DNA from: Delphinus delphis
Taxonomy: Eukaryota > Chordata > Mammalia > Artiodactyla > Delphinidae
Assembly: GCF_949987515.2 (NCBI RefSeq)
Contig: NC_082694.2
Coordinates: forward strand, 44,850,451 to 44,914,450
Reading direction: 5' to 3'
DNA length: 64,000 bases
Below are positions 36,835 to 46,575 of the stretch, piece by piece (within the stretch, counting starts at the first letter, position 1; each line of letters opens with the position of its first letter). The notes under the pieces were generated by a model. That model was not told where the DNA came from. It did no database searches and was given only the letters and a program-made list of their open reading frames with translations. The position numbers and the translations under genes were made by a program.

Positions 36835-37185
36835 CAGTTGACCCTTGAACAACAAGCGTTTGAACTGTGCAGGTACACTTACACTTACATTGACACATTT
36901 ATTTTCAATAAATATACAGATGTAGAGTAAATGTATTTTCCCTTCCTTATGATTTTCTTAATAACGTTTTCTTTTCTCCAGCTTACTTTACAGTAAGAAT
37001 ACAGTATATCATATATATAACTTACAAATTATGTGTTAATCGACTCTTTATGTTATGGATAAGGCTTCAGGTCAACAGTGGGCTATTAGTAGCTAAGTTC
37101 TGGGGGAGTCAAATACATGGATTTTCGACCGTGCAGCAGGTTGGTGCCCCTAACCCCCATGTTGTTCCAGGGTCAAACTGTATTT
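36835..37185 (+). mobile_element. Tigger-like DNA transposon, copy C (longest)
   Basis: Left 'cagttgacccttgaacaaca', right 'gttgttccagggtcaaactg'. The body includes 'ccttatgattttcttaataa' and 'cgaccgtgcagcaggttgg'. It ends about 310 bp before the 3' side of the long-isoform exon, inside the intron. Confidence 0.85.
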
Positions 37186-37496
37186 TTGTGTCTAAGGTAT
37201 AGTATACTTCAATATACTGAAATGTAAGATGTGTTAAAAATAAAAGATTTCTGACAAGCCTAGGGCATCTCTTTCTGAACGGCTATAAAAACCACCCTGG
37301 GCTCTGAATCATTTGGGCTGTGGGACTGACAGGCCCCCAGATAGGAAACTGGCCACCTTATGAAACAGTCGGCTTGCTCTGGTGGGACGTGTTCACGTAG
37401 AGCTGAGCTGATCTTGAGAGGGGGACAGGGTGGATGATTTCAAAGGGACCTGTAAGGCATCCCAGGCCTCTGTGACGGGACATAAGGGCACCCTAC

Positions 37497-37644
37497 CTGC
37501 CAGAGCCTTGATGCGGGACCGCTCAAAGAGCCGCGCGGAGCTGTTCTCGTTGTCCCAGTCGTCCACGTCCCAGCGGTTGTTGACATCGCTGTACTGCTGT
37601 TGGATCTCGATGTTGTCGTAGTCTGTGGCTACTGTGGTCGTCAT
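37497..37644 (-). CDS. SPTBN1: Beta-II spectrin, long-isoform first coding exon
   Basis: ATG at 37644-37642 opens 49 codons ([20 protein letters not shown], then ...[18 protein letters not shown]) plus one base G at 37497, followed by a GTAGGG donor (GT at 37496-37495). This is the canonical N terminus of beta-II spectrin, the tail ahead of the paired calponin-homology actin-binding domain that helps build the spectrin-actin-ankyrin membrane skeleton. The frame and sequence are intact. It ends in the same phase (one base of the next codon) as the short-isoform exon at 7256-7364, so both can join the same downstream exon. The start context is adequate (A at -3). The paralogous SPTB and SPTBN2 differ in this tail, which supports SPTBN1. 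Confidence 0.97.
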
Positions 37645-37691
37645 CCTGGACCGCCTCAGCTGCTTCTCCACATCAGCTCCTTCTCAGAGGT
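37645..37691 (-). other. SPTBN1: SPTBN1 long-isoform exon: 5' UTR part and 3' splice acceptor
   Basis: On the minus strand the exon begins at 37691 right after an AG (37693-37692) preceded by the pyrimidine tract 'cgtttcccttctgtttctca'. The 47-nt leader therefore belongs to an internal exon, meaning a separate non-coding first exon lies further right, not identified in this window. Confidence 0.85.
37656..37673 (-). other. 5-codon upstream ORF in the long-isoform leader
   Basis: ATG at 37673-37671 reads MWRSS then TGA, ending 11 nt before the main SPTBN1 ATG. It lies in exon sequence, so every transcript using this exon carries it. An effect on translation is inferred. Confidence 0.75.
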
Positions 37692-37839
37692 CTGTGAGAA
37701 ACAGAAGGGAAACGCTAGTCAGGAGTCTAAGCTGTCGATCCCCACAAAACCTACTGGGGAAAGGTGAGCAGAAGGTAACACAACTCCTACGTGCTGAGAG
37801 CAGGTCTCTGGAGTCAATGGAAGCTGGTTGGGAACTTCA

Positions 37840-37975
37840 GCACTGCCTCGTAACATGTGTGTGACCTTGGCCAAGGCACGTAACACCTCTGAGCCTCCGT
37901 TTCCGCAGACATGAAGGAGGGAAGATACTCTACAGGTTGTTGAGAAGACTGAATGAGATGACGGATACCCAACAA
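37840..37975 (+). repeat. MIR SINE relic
   Basis: 'catgtgtgtgaccttggcca', 'ctctgagcctccgtttccgc' and 'agactgaatgagatgacgga' follow MIR order. Confidence 0.65.
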
Positions 37976-38042
37976 AGGGTGGGTTTCTTCCTCCTTTCTA
38001 AAGTTTAGACTTTGCAATTTTAAAGTTTTATTAGAGCTGAAT

Positions 38043-38067
38043 GAATACCTACCTTGGGTAGGTATTC
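38043..38067. repeat. Perfect 11-bp inverted repeat, 3-nt loop
   Basis: GAATACCTACC, TTG, GGTAGGTATTC. As SPTBN1 pre-mRNA it would fold into a hairpin about 350 nt upstream of the long-isoform acceptor. Confidence 0.85.
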
Positions 38068-38519
38068 TGAACGAACTAATCTGTTTCTATTGTGTGTCAC
38101 CATAAACTATAATCTCTTAGCTTCTCCTAGAAATTCATATAATGTGATATAAGAGAACTAACAGATCATTTTATCTAAACATATCATTTACATATTAGAA
38201 AACTGATGCCTAAGATTAAATGACATAGTAAATATACAGCAGCAAGGACAGTACTAGTGTTTAACAGATACCAAAAAATGACTGAATAATGACTGAAATT
38301 ATGTATATGACTGTGTTATTACAAATTCTACTACCCACCCCAATACCCACGTCTCAGGGACCCACCAGGGCCACAATGTTTTACAGGGATAAATGGGAAA
38401 CAAGAACTTCAGCCTCAGCGTTTGGCCCACTGCCGTCTTTATCACAGTGCCCTCAGAGAATTAAGAGAGATACATTTAGCTTTAAATATATAGCTTCTCC
38501 CCTCAGTACAGCTATTATT

Positions 38520-38775
38520 CATTCACGGAACCAAAATGTTCCGGGGACCTAGTACATGCTCAGCACTGTTCCAGATGCTGGGTTAACGGTAAACAAGATA
38601 AGGACCTGGCTCTAGTGAAGCTTACATCCTACTAGGAAGAGCTGGACCAAAAAAGCACAAAAGACAAGACAAGATAGTTGAAAAGAAAATAAAATGAAAC
38701 TGGAGTGATGTGACACAGAGTGAGTAATCAGTCATACTGTCTTATAAACTTCAAAGCTGCTAAGAGACTAGACTT
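38520..38775 (+). repeat. L2-type LINE relic, left part
   Basis: 'gtacatgctcagcactgttc', 'cagatgctgggttaacggta' and 'tgaagcttacatcctactag' are characteristic of L2-type 3' regions. It appears to continue at 38950-39345 across an inserted L1 end. Confidence 0.65.
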
Positions 38776-38945
38776 AATCATCCTCACCACAAGAAAGAAA
38801 TGATAATTATGTGAAATGATAGAGGTGTTAGCTAATGCTACAGTGGTAATCATACTGCAATATATAAACATATCAAATCAACATACCTTACACCTTAAAA
38901 CTTACAAAGTATTATGTGTCTGTTATATCTTAATTTAAAAGTAAA
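38776..38945 (+). mobile_element. L1 3' end nested in older repeat
   Basis: 'gtggtaatcatactgcaata', 'caccttaaaacttacaaagt' and 'tatcttaatttaaaa' match an old L1 3' terminus. Confidence 0.6.
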
Positions 38946-38949
38946 AGAG

Positions 38950-39345
38950 AGAAAAGGAATGAATGGCTCTTTTAGAGCTGGTGGTCTGGGAAGGTCTGAG
39001 TCGGTATTTAAACTGAGCTCTCAACGGTCCTGTCACACCCAGATCAAGAGGAATGACATTCCAAGCAAAGGAAACTACTCATGGAAAGGCCCTAAGGTGA
39101 GAACAGCACGGCTTGTTGGAGGAATGAAGAGCTCAGTGTGGCCCAAGTCTGATAGGCAGGGAGAGATACAAGGAGATGAGGTTGGAAAGGTAGGTGGAGC
39201 CAGTCCACAAAGGGCTGTTAACCTAAGTGTGAGGGAAGCCAGAGCAGGATTTTAACCTAATAACTGACATTACTGGATGTATGTTTTTAAAAGATCAATC
39301 CTGGTGCTGTGTGAAAAACAGATTCTAGGAGGCAAGGATATGTGC
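38950..39345 (+). repeat. L2-type relic, right part
   Basis: 'tggtctgggaaggtctgagt', 'gaatgacattccaagcaaag', 'ggaaaggccctaaggtgaga' and 'cactgtgtg'-like closing blocks run in the order seen in old L2-type elements. Same family as 9960-11200. Confidence 0.5.
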
Positions 39346-40110
39346 TTAATTCCTACGGGTGTGGTTAACTTCCTGCACATTTTATATACAAGCCTATCTA
39401 AGTAAATTAAAAAGAGAGGGAGGAAGAAAGATGCACCCCCCCCCACTTAGTTGTAGGAAGATACCCCAAGGGAAAAGATGTTTGTCATCTCCCCCTCCCA
39501 TCCCTTCTCCCAGGCCCCATCTTAAGACTCAAAAATTAATTATAAGATTTTGTACCTGGATGCTCGTTTCATGGAAACCTCATTCAGCGTGCCCCAAGAA
39601 TGCACGCACAGACCAGAGTTAGCAAGCCTAATCACTGGAGCTCATGCACTAATCAAACCAGACACCACCCGGCAACCACAAATGGACCACTCGAGCTCAC
39701 ATTTTTCCCCACACATGGCACCAAACAAAGAAAATAAACAAAGCCACATACGCAGAAAAGAAACATTCCTCTTATCGTGCTTCAAAAGGCAGCTTTTTCT
39801 CAAGTTCTAGCACAGAACCATACAAGGCACACGCAACCAGGGGTCCGTGGACAATAAATTAAGCTGAAACAAATGAACTGCACCTCAAGTAGTGTAGTAA
39901 TTGGGGGCAAAAGCACAGACCTGCCCCCTCTTTTGTCATTAGCTGTTTTCTCACAAGATATCCAAGAATATCCCCAACACATCCTCCGTGTCCCCCTCAC
40001 AACTGAATCACCATCTGTAACTCAGAGTCACCCACCTCTGCTCAAACAGAAACATCTCGGATGGGAGTAAAATCCTGGATTCCCATCAGGCAGACATTAT
40101 CAAGGTCAAA
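39346..40110. other. Unique intronic DNA
   Basis: No gene or clear repeat. A run of ten C lies near 39436. Confidence 0.45.
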
Positions 40111-40122
40111 AATATAAATCTA

Positions 40123-40345
40123 GGGGCTTCCCTGGTGGCGCAGTGGTTGGGAGTCCGCCTGCCGATGCAGGGGACACGGGTTCGTGCCCCGGTCTGGGAG
40201 GATCCCGCATGCCGCGGAGCGGCTGGGCCCGTGGGCCGTGGCCGCTGAGCCTGCGCGTCCGGAGCCTGTGCTCTGCAGCGGGAGAGGCCACAGCAGTGAG
40301 AGGCCCGCACACCGCAAAAAAATAAATAAATAAATAAAAATAAAA
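40123..40345 (+). mobile_element. CHR SINE, copy 5
   Basis: Starts 'ggggcttccctggtggcgca' and ends in an A tail that has expanded into TAAA units. Duplication ATAAATCTA at 40114-40122 and 40346-40354. Richest in CpG of all copies, so among the youngest. Confidence 0.95.
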
Positions 40346-40399
40346 ATAAATCTATCAAAAAATATATAAATTTATCAGTAGATCAATTTTAACACCTCC

Positions 40400-41880
40400 A
40401 TTAGCAACGTACTGAAAAGACTTCATAAAAACACGAAAAAGTTCAGACACCGAAGCCAGTAAATATATTCTACAGAAGGATCTTACAGTTGGCTTTTAGC
40501 ATTCAGAGTCATAACCCCTCCAAAAAAAAGAAAATCAATATTGTTATGTACCATTTGACCTTGGAGATGGTTAAGTTTTATGACTCTATTAAAACCAAAG
40601 ACTTCTACGAAATTCAGCCTTGGAGGATGCCATCTCTAGGGGGGAAAAACGTGAGAGTGCTATTAACTCCAAAATGTTTAACCCAACCCAAGGTGAAATC
40701 GAAACACCACATACCTCTCTCCAGATTCGTCCTGGCTATTTGGTGCCACCTGCTGACCAATGAGAACAAGCCACACCGAGGCCTCCAGCGCAGCAACCAA
40801 CCTGTGCTCCAGCTCCGTCACCCGACTCCAGAGTCAGCCCAACTACATCCCATGATTCTCTCCCTACCACTGACTTATCCAAAAATTTCTCGACAAGCAG
40901 ACATTGAGTCCTTGATTTAAGTGTAAAATAAGTCATTCAGAGAATGTCAGCACATGTTTCCTAAGTATTCTTCTTTAATAACGCCATCGTTCCTCAAAAC
41001 AAAGGGGTGACTGGGGAGCAAAAGTTCCTACGAGTCTGTATACAAAAGAAATACCGACTACAAGTTACTCTTTTTATTCGACTGTTTCACTCGAGCGTCT
41101 AAGAACTTGGATATCAGGGGCATTTTTGTCTTCAACGTTCTCTGTCCTAAGGCAATATCCTCCCCAAACAGTAGAGTTTGCATAATGATAGAATATATAT
41201 ATTTTTTTAATTTTCAGGGATATGTCAAAGCAAAAAAATCCCACATCCCCACCAGGGCCATAGTGGAACGGTGCTTCCAGATATTCAGCGGCAACAACGC
41301 AGGAACCTGAAGGTGAAGGAACGGTCGGAGTCAAGGCAAGAGCATGGACGAGAGCGTGGCCATGGCACAGGGATCCCAGAAAGCCCAGCAAGCTACTACC
41401 ATCATTATCCCCTAACCCACCTCAACAAAGGATGGTGCCAGCTGCGGGGGCAGCTTACATCGCACCTAAAGGTGTCCCCAGGCGGTTATCTATAAAGGGC
41501 TAGATTTTCCCAAGGTGCTAGCTATCAGCCATGTGTCCCAAAGGCCAGTGAAGCAATCTGTACTTCGATGGCTGTGGGAAGATTAGGAGGAGACAAGAGA
41601 GGAGGGCTGGCCATCTTGGAACTGGGCCTGGTGGTGGGGCTGCCATTAGGAAAGCTTGAGAGAACTACGTAAGGGTGGTGGGAGGTAAGACAATCTCCGC
41701 TCCAGAGAAGGGCTCTCACTGTCCCAGCTGGCTCGGTGCGGCCCAAATTCTGACTTGATCACCAGGGCAGGAACCCATTAAATAATCCTTGAGTGAATAC
41801 AAATCACTAATATCCCAGATGTGATATGAATAATACTCATGTCTTCTGTGGCCAGACATTGGGAAGATGATTAAAACTGC
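40400..41880. other. Mostly unique intronic DNA
   Basis: I see no gene and no clear repeat here. An open frame of 143 codons at 40489-40920 has low complexity at the start and no domain I recognise. Confidence 0.4.
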
Positions 41881-41886
41881 TTCCCT

Positions 41887-41902
41887 GCTCTTCTCTATCC
41901 TA

Positions 41903-41948
<46 letters not shown>

Positions 41949-41956
41949 CACGTGCA
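41887..41956 (+). repeat. (TG)n-(CG)n tract, alternating purine-pyrimidine
   Basis: About 27 TG units lead into 'gcgcgcgcacgtgcata'. Unbroken purine-pyrimidine alternation favours Z-DNA. Confidence 0.9.
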
Positions 41957-42429
41957 TATAAAAATAAGGAGTACGTAAAAAAGCCAAGCCCCCTCCACAA
42001 ATTACTCTTCTCTAATCCTCTGCCCTCTCTAATTCCTATGAACTGTAATTCTCCAAAAATAACAAAGACATTCCAAAAGCTTTATCATTTTCTGCTTCAT
42101 TAAGAAGACAATTTTATTTATTCAAACTGACAGACAAAGACAGAAATAGATGAGGAAGCTATTATCATAGACCCAAAGAGGCAAAGAGGTTCCTCCAGCT
42201 CTGGCACATGCTACCACAAGGTCATAACCATTGGGAAAAAAACTGGAGCTTCACCGCTCCCAGCTTTAGGAGTTATTATTGACAGTTCTCTTCATTGACT
42301 AAAATTCTGAAAGTCAACACCTGGCCAAGTCCAGGGGGAAAACACTTGATCTGTTTATTTTCCAAGGTACCGTATCTGTTTTCCCTGTCACATGGCTATT
42401 AGATCAACACACAGGGTTTTGTTCTTTAT

Positions 42430-43385
42430 AGTTTATCTCCAGGCTTCCTTCCACTGCCCTCTTCCGTCTGCCTGGATGATGTTACCCACTACCCTATGCT
42501 GACAACCACTCCCTGGACAGCTAAGGGCAGCGTCTCCTAAGGATCAACAAGTCCGTGTCTACAACTAAACTCCTAATTCCTCCCTCCAAACCTTGTTTTC
42601 CCTCTGTCACTCCCTCACTGAACAGCACTCTCATTTCTCCCACTGACCTCAGCTAGAAACCTTGCGGTCATCCTTCATTTCTCTCTCCTCCCATATTCAG
42701 GCCCCAAGGTTGCCTGCACCTCCTGAAAATCTCATAAATCAGCTCAAGCAATACTTTCTTATTCCAGTGCCTCACCTCTCATTTTAATCCGCAACCCTAC
42801 ATTGCCACCAGAGGGACCTTTCTAAAATGTAATTCTAATCACTTTATTCCCATGACTAAAATCCACCAATGCCCACGCCTTCAGAACAATAAATCCCCAT
42901 TGCCTTCAGAATAATGCCCAGAACCCTTTGAAGAGAAATGAGCGCCTTCATGAGGGGCCTGCCCAGCTCTCCAGCCTGGTTTCAATATTCTTGTCTTTAA
43001 CTCTTGTAGCTCCTGAAGGAAAAGTCATGTTCCGGTCTCACCTCCAAAACTACTACCTGGAACAGCTCTCTCCTATTCCAACAAATCCTAGCTGATGTAT
43101 CACCTCATCCAAGAAGCCACCCCTGATCCCTCCACCACCACCACTACCACCACCTAGTCTGAGTTAGATGACCCACATATGTCCTCCCTCCTTATATACC
43201 TCTGCCCTATCACTTATCATCGTAAGGCCGTTTCATAATTACAAAACTTCTATTTACTAATCATCAGTATGACACAGGCTCTTAAGGTCATGTCCCCATC
43301 ATACTGTGTTTATATTTCTCAACTCCTAGCAAGGTGCCTGGAAACATTAAGTGCTTGTTAATTATTTATGGACTGGTTGAGAGGG
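42430..43385 (+). repeat. L2 LINE 3' part
   Basis: A long colinear L2-like series: 'ccagagggacctttctaaaa', 'atgactaaaatccaccaatg', 'tcacctcatccaagaagcca', 'catactgtgtttatatttct', 'gcaaggtgcctggaaacatt'. Decayed but continuous. Confidence 0.7.
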
Positions 43386-44270
43386 TGGGAGACTGGATGG
43401 AGGATGGGAAGGTGAGGCCACAGGAGCCATGACAATTCAAGCTGCCACGGGGGTACCGTCGCCATCAGTCATAAAGCCCAGAACACACACCCTTTTAAGT
43501 TCCACAGATCTGCTGGGCTCTCTGCCTTCCATTTCAAGGCAGTCACATTTTTAGACTAGGCTGCTAATGAACACGAACTTATATTTAATAAGGTACTTCT
43601 CTACGTACTTATTAAAACGTATGTTTTCCTTTTTAATTTAGTTTTTACCCATGAAAATAATTTATTTTTTGTCCAAACTAGAGAACAAAGCAACAAAGAG
43701 AAAATAAATGGAATTTTCACTGGCGCTACGCACGTGCACAAACACACACTTCGTTAATACCCAATATTAATTAAAGGCTCAAATAAATTAAAGAAAAAGG
43801 TGACAACATTTGCCAACCCTTCTTAAGGAGGAAAACCATATGCCAACAATTACTTCGACAGAATTCACAAACCCAAATGTTCTGCAGACGCTTAAAAACC
43901 CTCCCACTTCACTGATAAAAAAAAAAACTTGAAAAAGCATACACTGGACTGCTGGTGTGTCACCTTAAAAAAGAAAAAAAAACAACAAAAAAGATCCTGC
44001 TCAGGGACTCTGGAGAGACCAAACTATGTCTGAGAGTTTCCAGGAAGGGACCTCTGAGAGTTCTGCCTCAATCCTCTCAACTCTTCAGTAGCCAGAAAGC
44101 AAGAGAGTCACACCCCGCTTACAGTTTGCCACCGAGGCAACCTGCAGCACATGTAAATGGCCAATAAAGAGGAGTCTCTGCAAGAAACCACATCTAGAAC
44201 CACTGTGATGAATAAATCTGTCTAACCGACCGTTACTCAGGTTCACGGACCCAGTTCCATAAAAAGGCTC
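43386..44270. other. Unique intronic DNA
   Basis: No gene or clear repeat seen. A-rich stretches around 43920-43995. Confidence 0.4.
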
Positions 44271-44274
44271 AAGT

Positions 44275-44466
44275 CGGGGCTTCCCTGGTGGCACAGTGGT
44301 TGGGAGTCCGCCTGCCGATGCAGGGGACGCGGGTTCGTGCCCCGGTCCGGGAAGATCCCACATGCCACGGAGCGGCTGGGCCCGTGAGCCATGGCCGCTG
44401 AGCCTGCACGTCCGGAGCCTGTGCTCCGCAATGGGAGAGGCCACAACAGTGAGAGGCCCGCGTACT

Positions 44467-44498
<32 letters not shown>
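44275..44498 (+). mobile_element. CHR SINE, copy 6
   Basis: Starts 'ggggcttccctggtggcaca' and ends in about 30 A. The flanks (ggctcaagtc and gattcaagagtc) give only an imperfect duplication. Few changes elsewhere. Confidence 0.93.
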
Positions 44499-44500
<2 letters not shown>

Positions 44501-44804
44501 TTCAAGAGTCTAACCTAAACACTCAAAGTTCTCTGCTCACAAACACCAGGACACACAGAAAAAGTTCTAGTGTGAGAGCTGACAACATAAGAAAAACTCA
44601 CACGCATACAAAGTCCTTTAGAAAAGTTTATCATTCACTTTTACAATTATCTAGTTTACTTGGAGCTTTACAGGAACACATCTACCATACAAAGAGCATT
44701 ATATGGCTGCATAAACCAGCCAAAATTCATAGACTCAGACCATTTTGCCAGGGAACGGTACTCAGAGACTTGTTTAAAATGAAACCTCGTTAATAAAGGT
44801 GGTC

Positions 44805-45180
44805 TTCAAATACTGTATATTCATACTAACTTTTGTCTGTTTTATTTATCAGTGACAGAGTATGTTAAAATCTACCACTATGACTGTGGTTTTAACAGAT
44901 TTCCCTTGTAACGCCCTGGATACATGCAAAATCATAATTATTTTGTCTTTTTGGTGGGTTGTTAACATGAACTATTCTATTTCCTCCATATTCATATATT
45001 AATTCTATTTTTATTGATAGCAATATTTGCCTGTCCCTCCCCACCCCCTTTCTGTTCTTTAAACCTTCTAGAGTCATTCTGTCTTAGGTATGTCTCTTAT
45101 TTTTTAATTCAATCCAAGAGTCTGTCATTTAGTGGGCAAATATAACCCACGTACATTTATTAGGATTACTGCTATATTTG
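44805..45180 (-). repeat. L1 ORF2 fragment, minus strand
   Basis: Plus-strand text 'gttaaaatctaccactatga', 'ttaggtatgtctcttatttt' and 'tccaagagtctgtcatttag' is the antisense of old L1 ORF2 sequence. No open frame survives. Confidence 0.6.
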
Positions 45181-45404
45181 AAGTTTCAACCAACTTACCT
45201 TGCTTTCTATCTTAACAAAATATGGAAACTGGGGCGTGAAGATTTAAACAACTGGATCAAGTCATACAGCTATGAACCCAACACCTATAATAACTTTATC
45301 ACCACTGAACCCAGAGCCGTAATAACTTGTCTAATCTTTAAAATGCAGACAGTTGATGAGTCTAACAACCAAAGAAAACTCTAGTACTATTAAAAATAAC
45401 TTCA

Positions 45405-45565
45405 TTTTTTTGCTGGCTTACTTTATGCCAAGCATGGTGCTTTACTCGCTTTTTCAGTCTTCCCCAGCAACCTTTTGAGGTAGATACTATTATTGCCTAC
45501 AGTGAATAAACTAAGGCTTTGCCCATGGGGGCACAGCAAGGAAATGAGGAAGCCAGGAGGGTTTG
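45405..45565 (+). repeat. MIR SINE relic
   Basis: 'tatgccaagcatggtgcttt', 'ccttttgaggtagatactat', 'gggcacagcaaggaaatgag' follow MIR order. Confidence 0.65.
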
Positions 45566-45744
45566 AAACAAGTGTGTATGACTCCATGAATGAATAAAGA
45601 GCTTGTGCTTTGAGGAACAACCCTTTAACAGCAGTCCATATCAGAAAATTGTCTAATGGACTCAAGGTTCTTAAACAAATAATAGATTAGCCTCCTTCAA
45701 AGCCTAATTACTAGGTAGGGCACAACCCACCCAGCCAGGTATCC

Positions 45745-45955
45745 TAGCCCATGTATTCTCAATGGGGGCAATACTGGTCCCAAAGGATGAAAATTCATTT
45801 GGGCGTTGGGGCAAAAAAACTTTCTTTTATGTAAGCACAGATACAGTATATCTGTAGTATTAAAATTTCATGGGTATTAAAATTTCAAACTGTCTAAAAG
45901 ACTTCTGGTGGAGGAAGAGAACAGTGGAAAACGGGTTAAGAAACATTGACCAAGC
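45745..45955 (+). repeat. hAT-like relic
   Basis: 'gtattctcaatgggggcaat' and 'ggttaagaaacattgac' suggest degraded inverted ends. Low confidence. Confidence 0.35.
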
Positions 45956-46214
45956 TAAAGGAAAGATGTGTACCACCTTTAGGTAAATTAAGACTTGAAG
46001 GCAGGCCTTAGAAGACAGAAACATGAAGAGCACATTTCCCTGTACTAAAGAACTGGAATTTCATACACCATGGGTCCCATTTATCATGCCTCTGATATAA
46101 AAACTCACATTAGGCTACTCCTCCCTAGCACTAACGTATGTACTTCAGGGAAGCAGTGATGATTTAGCCATCTTCTGCCTACAACACTCAAAGACTAAAG
46201 CACTCATTACAAGC

Positions 46215-46575
46215 CTGCTGCTACCGACTGAATGTTTGTGTCTCCCTCCCCCATAAAATTCACATGTTAATTCCTAACGCCCAATGTGCCAGCACTTGGA
46301 GTTGGCACTTTCAGGAGGTGATTAGATCATGACAGCAGAGCCCTCATGAATGGAATTATAAGAGAAACCCCAGAGTGTAACCTCACCCCTTCCATCATGT
46401 GAGGACACAGTAGGATGACGGCAGTCTATGAACCAGGCCCTCACCAGACACCAAATCTGCCAGCACCTTGTTCGTGGACTTTCCAGCCTCTAGAACTATG
46501 AGAAATAAATGTTGTTTATATGCCACCCAGTCTATGATGTTTTGTAACAGCAGTTCACACAGACTAAGACACCTT
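46215..46575 (+). mobile_element. Solo LTR, ERVL-MaLR type (MST/MLT1-like)
   Basis: Starts 'actgaatgtttgtgtctccc' and passes 'aggaggtgattagatcatga', 'ccctcatgaatggaattata', 'cagcctctagaactatgaga' with an 'aataaatg' polyadenylation-like site, ending 'cacacagactaagaca'. This is a well-preserved ancient retrovirus-like LTR without viral genes. Confidence 0.78.

Larger units (their letters stand above)
8400..37496 (-). other. SPTBN1: SPTBN1 intron between long-isoform exon and the short-isoform promoter
   Basis: This is the intron left by the long-isoform donor at 37496-37495 and contains the CpG-island promoter of the short isoform at its far end. Long-isoform transcripts therefore splice across the short first exon. 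The stretch is about half old repeats, listed individually. No further open frame here looks like a gene. Confidence 0.8.

Noticed and set aside
37645..37671. Nine-residue in-frame extension ahead of the long SPTBN1 start
   Set aside because: The apparent start is GTG; the accepted N terminus is MTTT.
40489..40920. 143-codon plus-strand frame
   Set aside because: No domain, no splice or promoter context, and flanked by unique intron; most likely chance.
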